A DNA stretch of 42,500 nt from Prorocentrum cordatum (Eukaryota > Sar > Dinophyceae > Prorocentrales > Prorocentraceae). The position numbers and the translations under genes were made by a program. Within the stretch, counting starts at the first letter, position 1; every line of letters starts with the position of its first letter. Positions 19,200-27,057 of the stretch are shown here, piece by piece. The stretch is taken from the NCBI GenBank assembly GCA_963575745.1, contig CAUYUJ010018067.1:72501-115000 (forward strand). Reading direction: 5' to 3'. Below the pieces are notes generated by a model. That model was not told the origin of the DNA. It made no database searches and worked only from the letters and a program-made list of their open reading frames with translations.

Positions 19200-20122
19200 G
19201 TCCGCCTCGTCGAAGTGCTTTCTTTTTCTCGTCGGCGAGAAGCCGCCCGCGAGTATCCCGGTTCCGACCTCGTCTACGGCAGTGGGGGGGCTCAAGTGCT
19301 GTGGCCAGACATGATACCTCTCTGATCGCGGTGCCGGAGGAGTTGGGGCAGCCTCCCACCACCCTTGATGTTCTCGACCCGGAGGGTGCTCAGTGCCTGC
19401 GCGAGTTCAAGCTGCGCGCGGCGCTGACCGGGGATGAGTTCCGCCAGCGTTGTGGGAGCGAACAGCCAGTGGTACCTTGCGTGGGCAAGACCTTGGCCCG
19501 TGACAGGGGCCTGTGTGCTGACTTCGTGGCGCGGCTCGATGGGGCCAACATGCCTCGGTGCACCGCCGGCGCTCGGGGCCACGTCGCGCCTTTCTTCGTC
19601 CGCGAGAAGTCTGGCTAGCTGAGGGTCGTCAGCGGCTGCAGGTCGGTCTTCGCACGTTTCGCGAAGCGCCCGAAGCTCAGCGTGTCGCCTGGGAGCAAAT
19701 TCGTTGACCTGAAGTTCGATTCGTTCGACCAGGTCTTGACCGCGCAGGCGGGCTTGGCGAACTACTCCCGCCATCTGGCGACCGAGCCCGAGCTGTCGGG
19801 CTACTTCGCGCTGCCGCCGCTGGGCGTCGCCGTGCTGTGGGGCCGCTGCAGGCTCTCTGCGGAGTTCGCGGCGCTGCGTGTCGGCCCCGTGGCGTCGCCG
19901 TGCCTGGGCGTGGCCCCCATGGGCTGGAGCTGGACCATGTGGATCGCGCAGCCGGGCTCTCTGCGGAGTTCGCGGCGCTGCCTGTCGGCCCCGTGGCTTC
20001 GCAGCGCCTGGGCGTGGCCCCCACGGGCCGGAGCTGGGCCATGTGGGTCGCGCAGCGCGTCGTCTTCCACCGGGCCATCTGCAGCGGGGCGTTGCCCGTG
20101 GATTGGAGGGTGAAAGAAGGGT
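19200..20122 (+). pseudogene. Reverse transcriptase, N-terminal half
   Basis: Three consecutive conserved blocks can be read. The first is a pre-RT block (SFSRRREAAREYPGS, then GGAQVLWPDM) in frame to a TGA at 19323. The second runs from about 19325 in another frame (TLDVLDPEGAQCLREFKLRA, GDEFRQRCGSEQPVVP, FVARLDGANM), interrupted by TAG 19616-19618. The same frame then gives LRVVSGCR and PKLSVSPGSKFVDLKFD (RT fingers), YFALPPL and the motif PMGWSW near 19919. Where motif A should carry an Asp the text reads AGLANYS, so the palm is probably inactive. A 104-bp tandem duplication (19851-20053) then shifts the frame. Confidence 0.65.
19851..20053 (+). repeat. 104-bp tandem duplication inside the reverse transcriptase
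   Basis: GGCTCTCTGCGGAGTTCGCG begins at 19851 and, as GGCTCTCTGCGGAGTTCG, at 19955. The copies continue in parallel through CTGGGCGTGGCCCCCA, GGAGCTGG and GCGCAGC with about 90% identity. The offset of 104 bp is not a multiple of three, so the duplication breaks the RT frame. The second copy also changes PMGWSW to PTGRSW. Confidence 0.85.
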
Positions 20123-20880
20123 CTGCCAATCGGGGCTGGATGGCCCATGCGTGCTCAAAAGATCGCTCATGTATGTAATCGGGTATGATCGGCATCCAAT
20201 GTTTCTCGTTTTTTTCAGGGCCAGTCTGTCGTGCCCGCGCGTTGCCCGCGCGGGTAAACGCGCCGTCCATCCATTCTCATTCGTGCGCGCGGACGTTCTT
20301 GCATATCGCGCGTGGGGCGTCGAAGCGGAGTGCGATTGATGATCGCGTGTGTTCCCAAATTGTGATTTGTCGACCCCTAAGCTCGCGATCCGCCCAAAAT
20401 GTGGATTCATATTTTCTTTGTTTCCAAACTGTGAATTCGCATGTTCCATTCATTCCAATACAGAAATCCAGGATGCGAGTTCACATTTTTTCCTTTTCCC
20501 AGAAAAGTGACTTCACATTCTGCTTTTCCCTACAATGTGAATTCAAATTTTGCCCTGGCCCCCGAGATCCCCCAAACTGAGGCGCAGTGTTCCGCGTGGC
20601 AGATTGGCTGGTCAGATTTTGCCACTCACCCCGCTTCTTTTACTCCAACCTTCTCTTCTTGCGCCCTCGGCGCACGTTGCCTTCGTCGCGTGTCCCCGGC
20701 CCCCCGATTCCTCGCATTGTCTACCCTCGAGTCTCGCCCATGGGCGGGGCGGGGAGCTTCAATTGGTTTCCGCGCCGAACGCAGCAATCGAGGATGCATC
20801 GCCCATGCGTGGCCCGTGGAGACTATTGCCGGGGCCCTGCGCCCGACCCCCGCATTCACCTTCCAAGTAGAACGCGTCGT
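20122..20880. other. Insertion of about 0.75 kb splitting the RT palm, with degenerate AT-rich tandem repeats
   Basis: The RT text stops near 20122 and resumes near 20880. An imperfect direct repeat (CAATCG.GG.TG.AT.GCCCATGCGTG, 23 of 27 matching) lies at 20128-20154 and 20785-20811. Between them, 20345-20560 holds five or six diverged copies of a unit of about 40 nt containing TTTCCNNNNTGTGAATTC and ACATTTT, markedly more AT-rich than the surroundings. GTATGT occurs at 20171 and GAACGCAG ends at 20784, so an intron is possible. A plain insertion is equally possible. Confidence 0.5.
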
Positions 20881-21121
20881 GACGGACGAACGGCCCGCCC
20901 CAGACATGGCGAACGGCAGTCCCGCTCTGTTGGCCTACGCCGACAATCTGAACGTCGTTGGCTCCGACGCATCGAGGGCCGGCGCAGTCGGGGATGAGTT
21001 GGTCGAGCATTTCCGCGAGATCGGTTTCGTGGTCCGCGAGATCGAGGGCCCGTCGGTCGACGCCGTCGCCCAGGGCCGCCGGGCCCTGGGCCGCGAGAGG
21101 GTCATCTCGCCGACGGTTCTG
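20880..21121 (+). pseudogene. Reverse transcriptase palm with YADN box
   Basis: The frame reads VVTDERPAPDMANGSPALL, then YADNLNVVGSDA at 20936-20971, followed by an amphipathic stretch (ELVEHFREIGFVVREIEG) and GRRALGRERVISPTVL. The YADN tetrapeptide sits where the catalytic YxDD box of reverse transcriptases belongs, with Asn in place of the second Asp. The downstream helix and VVREIE fit the end of the palm. Coding similarity ends exactly at a GTATGT (21122), where a 3.16 kb block begins. Confidence 0.68.
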
Positions 21122-21210
21122 GTATGTGGACCAGTTTCAAAGTAGGGAAAAATTAGGTTGTGAAAAGAGATTGTTATCACATCTTCAACATATATACATA
21201 TACCATAGGA

Positions 21211-21680
21211 GTAGGCCCGCCGCAGGCGCCGAATCTACCACCAGAACAAATTTCGATCGCAAGCCCGCCGCAGGCGCCGATTTGGATTGAAGCCTGAACC
21301 AACATGAGGATGGCGAGCCCGCCGCAGACGCCGATTTTATCGCCAGAACGCGAATTCTTGTCGCAAGCCCACCGCAGGCGCGGATTTTTTTACTGAAGCG
21401 ATAAAAAACATGAGGGCGGCAAGCCCGCCGCAGGCGCCGATTTTATTGCCGGAGCGCGAATTCTTGTCGCAAGCCCACCGCAGGCGCCAATTTTTCAGTG
21501 AAGCCTTACATGGAATGAAGATCGCGAGCCCGCTGCAGGCGCCGATTTTTTCAAGAACCACGAGGAGATCGCAAGCCCGCCGCCAGCGCCGATTTTTTCT
21601 TGCATCGAAAGGGCCCTTCCCCTCCCACGACGCCGCGGAGGCCCCCTCATTGGCGGGCCTGCCGCCCCCCCCTTGGCCGG
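21211..21680 (+). repeat. Left arm of a long inverted repeat: tandem GCCCGCCGCAGGCGCC array
   Basis: GCCCGCCGCAGGCGCC or a close variant starts at 21215, 21263, 21317, 21367, 21423, 21473, 21528 and 21575. The spacing alternates around 50 and 55 bp, giving a composite unit of about 105 bp with GATTTT and GCGAATTC linkers. After the array, CCCTCCCACGACGCCGCGG and AGGCCCCCTCATTGG continue the arm. The complement of both parts is at 23050-23565. Confidence 0.85.
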
Positions 21681-21779
21681 AAAAACAAAGAAATAACGGG
21701 GCGACTTGCCGACCCCAGAGCAACCAACGCGCGGGCGACTTGAAGCGAATTCGCGTGGGCGGAACCCCCTCCTCATTCC

Positions 21780-21910
21780 GATGTTGGCCTCTCGGGGCCT
21801 TCTTCGGAGGACTCTTGAGAGCTCTTGCGGCTTCTTTGGGGCCTCTTGCGGGCCCTCTTGGGGGCCCTTGTTGCCTCTCGGGGCCTCTTTGGGTGGGTGG
21901 GGTGGGGTGG
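21780..21910 (+). repeat. Degenerate CTCTTGGGGGCC-type repeat
   Basis: Irregular units such as CTCTTGCGGCTTC, TTTGGGGCC, CTCTTGGGGGCC and CTCTCGGGGCC occur in series. The same pattern is found at 32560-32800 and 34810-35000. Confidence 0.5.
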
Positions 21911-22539
21911 GTGGGTGGGATTTTAGCATCCGGAGGGGTCGCAGAATTGCTTCCCACAAATCATGCGGAAAGGCGCGGGGAGCCCCAGGAGATTTCTGAG
22001 TTTGGGCTCCAGGTCCTTCAAAGAATTTTGAAGACAGAGGACTGAGGCTCAAGAGTGAGGTAGATGACGTCGGAACACGCCCACTCCGTGCCTCAGGGCG
22101 TGGTGGCGCTGTGGGTTTTGGAAGATCTCTGGCTATCTGGAGCCGTATCGCGGGCCGTCTTGAGCCTTGCCGCATGTGGGGGCAATTTTTGAGCCATCGT
22201 GGGCGCTTTGATGGACCTGCTATAAGGGGGTCCGGGACAAGGGTCGCGCCCATCCCCGACAAGGAATTCGTTTGAGAAAGCAGGGGTCGCCGACAGGGCC
22301 GACGGGATGCACTGTTGGGCCCCGCTACAAGAGTCACGCCGCCTCGTTTGCGACCCGCGCGGCTGCGCGCTTCGTTTGGCGTTGCGCCCCCGCCCGCCCC
22401 CCCGCCCGGGGCGGCCCGCCTCTCTACCCAAGGGTGTTTGCGGCAGGGGGGTGGGGCAAGGCTCTTTGTGATGGGGCGGCAGCAATCCGCCGCAGGATTC
22501 CCGGCGGCGTCGCGCTGTTTCACCTTGCTCCGGCCGGCG

Positions 22540-22890
22540 GCCCCGGGGAACATTATATATTTTTCCCATTCATTTTTTGCATTTTCAGTCGCTTCGGCCG
22601 ACCTATTTTTTCCACATTTATTTCATTTTTATGAAAAAATAGGTGCGCCCAACGAAACCTATTTTTTTGTATATTTCCCCGCTATTTTTTGCATAATAAA
22701 TAGCGAAAAAATAGCGAAAGATAGCGAACGCATAGCGAAAAAAACAAGTGCGCGGAATTGTCTGTTTCGGCCGCCGGAAAAAATAGCGAGAAAATATATA
22801 AACAATAGGCGCCGCAGAAGTCCCCGGGGATGCACCTTTTTTCCCGTCATTTTTTTGTTATTTGTTCGCTATGTTTTCGCTATTTCTCTG
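22540..22890. repeat. AT-rich loop segment with inverted AATAGCGAAA motifs
   Basis: An AT-rich island lies within GC-rich sequence. AATAGCGAAAAAATAGCG, AGATAGCG and CATAGCGAAAA occur in one orientation at about 22697-22742. The complement GTTCGCTATGTTTTCGCTAT lies at 22863-22882. ACCTATTTTTT and AAAAAATAGGT (22610-22647) form another inverted pair. The segment lies between the arms of the long inverted repeat. Confidence 0.55.
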
Positions 22891-22894
22891 CCCG

Positions 22895-23045
22895 CCCCTC
22901 CTCCTCCTCCTCCTCCTCCTCCCCCTCCCCCTCCGCCTCCTCCGCCCGCCTCCCCCTCCTCCTCCCCCTCCTTCCTCCTCCTCCTCCCCCCTCCTCCTCC
23001 TCCCTCCTCCCCCTTCCCCCCCGCCCCGCCTTCCTCCCCCCCCCC
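22895..23045 (+). repeat. CTC/CCT microsatellite, interrupted
   Basis: Pyrimidine tract of CTCCTC and CCCCCTCC units between the loop and the right inverted-repeat arm. Confidence 0.9.
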
Positions 23046-23049
23046 GGCC

Positions 23050-23565
23050 ATGCCGCCCAATAGGGGGGCCTCCGCGGCCTCGTGGGAGGGGCAAAGGCTT
23101 TTTCTGTGCGAGACAAAAACCGGCGCCTGCGGCGCTTGTGATTTCCACATGGTTCTTGACATAATCGGCGTCGATCGTCATTTCAATCATGTTTTTAATG
23201 ACAAATCGGCGCTTGCGGTGGGCTTGCGCCATGAATTCGTTTTCTAGAATTTACTTTCTGGTGAAAAAAATCTGCGCCTGCGGCGGGCTTGCCGTCTTCA
23301 TGCTTGTTACGGCTTCAGTTTGTAATCGGTGCCTGCGGCGGGTTTGCAATCAGAATTCGTTTCCTGATCATAAGATCGGCGCCTGCGGCGAGCTTGCCAT
23401 CTTCAAGCCTGTTTTGGCTTCGATGCAGCATCGGCGCTTGCGGCAGGTTTGCAAACAGTATCCGCTTTCTTCTTATAAAAAAGTCGCGTCGTTTGCGGGC
23501 TTGCGACATCAATGCAGATTTTTGTTTTGATTCAAAATCGGCGCCTGCGGCTGGCCTGCGATAAG
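23050..23565 (-). repeat. Right arm of the long inverted repeat: tandem GGCGCCTGCGGCGGGC array
   Basis: CCTCCGCGGCCTCGTGGGAG is complementary to the end of the left arm. It is followed by about nine units of GGCGCCTGCGGCGGGCTTGC, or variants, near 23122, 23207, 23272, 23326, 23376, 23431, 23483 and 23539. Linkers such as GAATTCGTTT and AATCAG match the left-arm linkers in reverse. The units translate on this strand to the same degenerate peptide pattern as the minus strand of the left arm, which confirms the inversion. Confidence 0.85.
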
Positions 23566-23699
23566 ACCACAGCGATCCCCGCCAAGCCCAACTCAGCGCC
23601 TTCACTCCTTTCCGCATCGGCGGGGGTGGGGGCTGGTGCCCGTGGATGCAGCAAGCCTGCTGCGGCAGGGTTTCCACTCGTGGGAGATGCTCGAAAAAT

Positions 23700-23985
23700 G
23701 TCCACCCCCCTCCTCCTCCTCCTCGTCCTCGTCCTGCTCCTCCTCCTCTTCCTCCTCATTCCCCTCCTCTTTTCTTCCCCCTCCTCCTCCTCCTCTCCTT
23801 TTCCTCCTCCCTTTACCCCTCCTCGTGTTCGTCGCCGTGGTCATCCTCGTCCAACTCCTCATGTTCCTCCTCGCCCTCCTCTATCAACTTTTTCCTCCTT
23901 CTTCTCCTCCTCCTCGTCCATATCCTTCCCCTCCTCCTCCTCCTCCTCCTCCTCCTCCTCCTCCCCCTCCTCCTTCTGCTTCCTT
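23700..23985 (+). repeat. CTC/TCC microsatellite, interrupted
   Basis: Two pyrimidine-rich stretches are separated by more complex sequence (GTGTTCGTCGCCGTGG). Confidence 0.9.
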
Positions 23986-24195
23986 TATTTCAATGTGATT
24001 CGCCATGCGATGTCACGCAATCTCTCCGGCTGGAACTCACTTTCTCATGACAGTTGCGCCGTTGCAGTTTCTTTCCCTTCTCTCTGCTTTGCCGTCGTGT
24101 CGCCGCCGCCGCTGCCGTCACATTCGGGGCCTTGTATATTTTTGTTATGTCTGTAAGAACACACTCCAGCGGCCTAATTTTGACCTATTTCACAT

Positions 24196-24197
<2 letters not shown>

Positions 24198-24261
<64 letters not shown>
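24198..24261. repeat. T47A17 homopolymer junction
   Basis: A run of 47 T is followed immediately by 17 A, just upstream of the putative 3' splice site at 24285. It could be a retroposed poly(A) tail read from the other strand, or simple homopolymer expansion. The length may include sequencing error. Confidence 0.85.
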
Positions 24262-24285
24262 CTCATACAATTAAACTGTTTCCAG

Positions 24286-24578
24286 GATTCTGAGGCTGTC
24301 CATTAGTTGCTGCTTTACAAAGCTGGAGCTGCTGAGGGCCGCGGGCCTTCGGCTTCTCCAGCGCCCCTTCGTCAGCGGCAAAGTGCTGGGGCGGTTCGTC
24401 GGGCATTGCGCTCGCCTTTGCCTGTTGCGCAGGGAATAGTTTGCCATGTTCTATCGCGTGTATGCCTTCATCGCGGCTCGCGCCGACTTCCGAGGCTGTC
24501 TGTGGGCTCGTCTGCCGCGAGATTGATTGGTCTATCGCGCTGCTACCGTTTGCTTGGCGCGGCTCTATGGAACGTCTT
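24286..24578 (+). pseudogene. Reverse-transcriptase thumb/connection region
   Basis: From 24287 the frame gives KLELLRAAGLRLLQ, RPFVSGKVLGRFVGHCARL and CLLRRE. A TAG follows at 24437, then FAMFYRVYAFIAARADFRG and CLWARLPRD. The pattern of a helix, SG, GH, LLRRE, then YAF matches the segment between palm and RNase H in dinoflagellate recombinase elements. A further block (VCREIDWSIALLPFAWRG) is in another frame at about 24507-24560, so there is at least one frameshift. Confidence 0.6.
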
Positions 24579-25060
24579 TGGATGCTACTCCCAGTGGGTG
24601 CGCGATGCGCTCTCGGGCTCTGACCTCGGAGATTGTCAGACAGCTGGTGGGCGCGAAGGAGAAGTCTAGGCGCGAGGCTGGGGCCCCCGCCATCAGGGCG
24701 AGGGGCAGCCCACTCAGCGTCGCGAGCGTCTTCAGCGACGCTGGCTCCGCCGCGCCCACGGGCCCGCAAACGTGCTTGGGAGGTCCTGGGCGACAGCCCG
24801 ATCTCCAGCGATATCCCCCAGGAGCTCGTGGGCCCCAAGGATTGGCTGCTCGACTTCGCTCGTTTCTCGGGGGCCGACATCGCGGTGCTTGGAGGCAGGG
24901 GCTCTGTGGCGGCTATGAGGCGCCAGCTGCGTTCCGTGGGGTCTTCCGGATGCTTGCTTCTTCATTTCGGGGATAACTTATCGCCCATTTTGGCTTCGAA
25001 GAAGGGGCGCCCCTCGTCCCTGGGCGTGCTGGGGATCTGCCGGCGCCTGCTCGCTCTCTC
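24578..25060 (+). pseudogene. RNase H domain of the recombinase retroelement
   Basis: DATPSG at 24581 fits the first catalytic Asp region. After a frameshift the text continues with WEVLGDSP, IPQELVGPKDWLLDFARFSG, ADIAVLGGRG (position of the conserved Glu, here not preserved) and LLLHFGDNLSPILASKKGR at about 24960-25010. GDNxS followed by KGR is a signature of the DIRS-type RNase H. The expected downstream Pro/Asn/Asp region is not readable, so the domain is decayed. Confidence 0.65.
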
Positions 25061-25065
25061 CCTTC

Positions 25066-25830
25066 GTGTCCGATGCTCAAGTCCGCCGCCGCTTGCATCC
25101 GTCGTGGCCCCGCTGCCTCGGTGCCCTCAGGCGGCTCCGTGCCATCTGCCTTCGCTGGGGCTCGGCCCTCGCGTTCTTGGAGGCGGCCGACATCGCCGTG
25201 GCGGATCTGGCGCAGGAGATGCGCGCCGACGGCGACGACCGTTCCGCGCGGCGGGTGCTGCGCGCGGCCTGGCAGGCGACCTGCCTGGCGGCGGGCAGAT
25301 GGGGGGGCCTCCTTGCCGCGTGCGCGCCGCGGGCTTCAGGCGCCCAGGCCGCCCTGTTGATCGTCGCGGCGCTGGTGGCGCTGGTGATGGTGTACTGGGG
25401 CGAGCCGGTGGCGGCGCGGCTGGCGGTGCTCTGCTTCGGGCGCGCGGAGGGCTTGAACCTGCAGATCGCCGATGTGGTGGCGCCTTCGTTCCCCGCCCCC
25501 ACCTCCGCGGCAATCGCCTGCGCCCTGAGGAGAGAGGCTAGTCCTCGAAGACAATGGCCACGTACGAGAGCCTGATGATCGACCACCCGAGGAGGAGCTT
25601 CGTCGGACCGGCGCTGCTGCTGGCGATGAGGCGCGCGGTGGGCCAGCCGATCTTCCCCTTCGCGATGACATGGTGCAGCGCGCTCTTCCGCGCCGCCCGG
25701 CGTTTGCGTCGCGTGCCAGCTCAGGCACGGCGGCCCGTCCAAGGGCACTTCAAGGCGCCCCTGCAGGTGAGGCGTAGAGGCCGCTGGAGCGCCGGCACCT
25801 CGATGCGGCGCCGCGAGGCGCCCGCTCGCC
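25066..25830 (+). pseudogene. Tyrosine recombinase of the retroelement, catalytic Tyr lost
   Basis: The N-terminal helical part has AADIAVADLAQEMRADGDD. The catalytic core starts with RLAVLCFGRAEGLNLQIADV (25417-25476), holding the first Arg. A frameshift follows, then TYESLMIDHPRRSFVGPALL (25557-25616) and IFPFAMTWCSALF. Another shift leads to QLRHGGPSKG at 25717-25746, the second Arg/His box. A further shift leads to RRRGRWSAGTSMRRREAPAR at 25770-25829. In this family the last box normally reads RRYE; here Arg stands at the nucleophile position, so this copy cannot be active. The domain replaces a DDE integrase. Confidence 0.65.
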
Positions 25831-25954
25831 ATCAGCGCGAGGAAGCGCGCGTGCCGCCCGCCGTCCTCGATCGGGCGATCGCAGCGGAGGCGAGCCACCC
25901 CGTCGCCTCGACGGTCTCGTTGAGCCGCCGTCAGGGATTTCCCGTCGACGGGGG

Positions 25955-26053
25955 CACTGCATCGACGTGTTCGCTGGCTGCAGGCACCTCTAGTTCGAGA
26001 TGGCCCGGACAGGCCGCGCAGTCTACCCATTTGACATCGTGCGCTCGCTTGAG
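25955..26053 (+). pseudogene. C5 DNA-methyltransferase-like fragment at the 3' end of the retroelement
   Basis: The frame starting at 25955 gives HCIDVFAGCRHL, a TAG, then FEMARTGRAVYPFDIVRSLE and a second TAG. D-[VL]-F-A-G-x, a helix, then a beta strand ending in F-D-I matches motifs I-II of C5 cytosine methyltransferases and related Rossmann folds. It lies directly after the recombinase, where I recall such a domain in dinoflagellate elements. Capture of methyltransferases by retrotransposons is established in dinoflagellates. Only this N-terminal piece is readable, and the PCQ loop is absent. Confidence 0.4.
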
Positions 26054-26059
26054 TAGGGT

Positions 26060-26660
26060 ATCTGTGGGGCCGGCCCCTGTGTTCCGTCCTGTCGCCTCGT
26101 CTGGCTCGGGGCCCCCTGCGCCTCCTAGCCCAGAGCCCGGTGAGGGGGGGCTGCCCGCCCTCCTCCCGGACTCGGGGCCCGGATTGTTTGGTGTCCAGGG
26201 CCTTTTGCACACAGATTTCTGACAACGCCCGCCAAGGCGATGCGCTCATGCGCGCTTCGGCGGCCCCCGCACGCGTGTATCGAGTTTGGGGTGCGAGGTG
26301 TTTTCGGGAGTCCCTTGACCTCGAGAATTAGTTTGACCAGGCAATTTCATTCACGCAGACGGTATGGGGCTGAAGCCTTCACTGCTGGCTTCTGTCAGCG
26401 CGGAACCCCGCGGCGGAAAAAACACATCATTGCTCGTTGTCGGCTGCCCCGAACTTGTGTCGATTCGGAGGTTTTGTATGCAGGGAGGCCGATGCTCGGC
26501 CAACGGTAAGAAGCATGAACAACTTGTTGGAAGGACGGCGATTGGCAAATTCAAAACATGAGTTGCCCAGCCATGCCCACAATTGTTCGTTGAGTATATT
26601 TGTGATCTTCTATTTTAACGCTCCCCGTTCTGCTTCTGGTCAGTCCCAAATATTGTTGTT
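26060..26660. other. Unassigned sequence downstream of the retroelement
   Basis: No motif is recognised. The region shifts from GC-rich (to about 26.3 kb) to more balanced composition, consistent with the element ending somewhere before 26.3 kb. Confidence 0.35.
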
Positions 26661-26783
26661 GGGGGTTCGACACGCTTGCAAGTGCCTTCGATCAGTGTGC
26701 GTTCAACTGGCTGGCTCTCATGCCGTTCAGTGCTATCGGATCTGTCATTTATCTCCGTTCGTGATAAAAGAGTTGAGCCACAT
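26661..26783 (+). repeat. Direct repeat E, copy 1
   Basis: GCTTGCAAGTGCC, TCGATCAGTGTGCGTTCAAC, TGGCTGGCTCTCAT, GCTATCGGAT and GAGCCACAT are shared with 26937-27050 at about 85% identity. Repeat D (right copy) sits between the two. Confidence 0.8.
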
Positions 26784-26885
26784 GGATGTGTTTGCTAGGG
26801 GACTCTGTTTGCGGGTTGGGAGCCCGCCGTCTGTGAAGCATCGGTCCATTCCATGGACGCGATGGCTGAAATTCTTTTGGCTATC
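26779..26885 (+). repeat. Direct repeat D, right copy
   Basis: It matches 17313-17420 (ATGGATGTG, TTGCGGGTTGGGAGCCCGCC, GTCTGTGAAGCATCGG, CGATGGCT) in the same orientation. It lies between two copies of repeat E. Confidence 0.6.
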
Positions 26886-26936
26886 CCCAAGCCTACTCTT
26901 CTTTCTCCTTCCTGCTTAGTACAACTGGGGGTTTCG

Positions 26937-27050
26937 ACGCGCTTGCAAGTGCCCTCGATCAGTGTGCGTTCAACTGGCTGGCTCTCATTCTTTTCAGCGC
27001 TATCGGATATTTCATTTATCTCTGGCGGTGATAAAACAGCTGAGCCACAT
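26937..27050 (+). repeat. Direct repeat E, copy 2
   Basis: Second copy of the 26661-26783 sequence, starting 276 bp downstream. It leads directly into a short ATC microsatellite (27058-27200), as the left repeat D abuts the large ATC array. Confidence 0.8.
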
Positions 27051-27057
27051 TATATTA

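Larger units (their letters stand above)
21122..24285 (+). other. 3.16 kb GT...AG-bounded block (putative intron or composite insertion)
   Basis: It starts GTATGTGG directly after the RT palm text. It ends ACTGTTTCCAG directly before the thumb text (ILRLSISCCFTKLELL), so little or no coding sequence is missing. Both ends match consensus splice sites. The joined exons would need one extra nucleotide to keep frame, which a decayed copy could have lost. Inside are a long inverted repeat (21211-23565), pyrimidine microsatellites and a T47A17 tract. It could be a real intron enlarged by insertions or a chance junction. Confidence 0.45.
17580..26060 (+). mobile_element. Degenerate tyrosine-recombinase (DIRS-like) retroelement
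   Basis: The ordered remnants on the plus strand are a gag-like region (17.76-18.85 kb), the reverse-transcriptase N-terminus and palm (19.2-20.12 and 20.88-21.12 kb), thumb/connection (24.29-24.58 kb) and RNase H (24.58-25.06 kb). They continue with a tyrosine recombinase (25.07-25.83 kb) and a C5-methyltransferase-like fragment (25.95-26.05 kb). RT followed by RNase H and a tyrosine recombinase instead of an integrase is the hallmark of the DIRS/Ngaro group. Frames shift repeatedly, stops occur at 19323, 19616 and 24437, and the catalytic Tyr is replaced, so the copy is dead. Two blocks of foreign sequence split the RT. The outer boundaries are estimates: no split direct repeats or inverted termini were proven. 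Confidence 0.7.

Noticed and set aside
19292-20449. 385-codon minus-strand frame
   Set aside because: It is antisense to the reverse-transcriptase text; no known family on this strand.
21211-21600. GCCCGCCGCAGGCGCC array as a CRISPR-like array
   Set aside because: The intervening sequences are also repeats, the cores vary, and an inverted partner array exists. It is an ordinary tandem repeat.
25077-26249. 390-codon minus-strand frame
   Set aside because: It is antisense to the recombinase region, where plus-strand motifs are recognisable. It is open because of GC bias.
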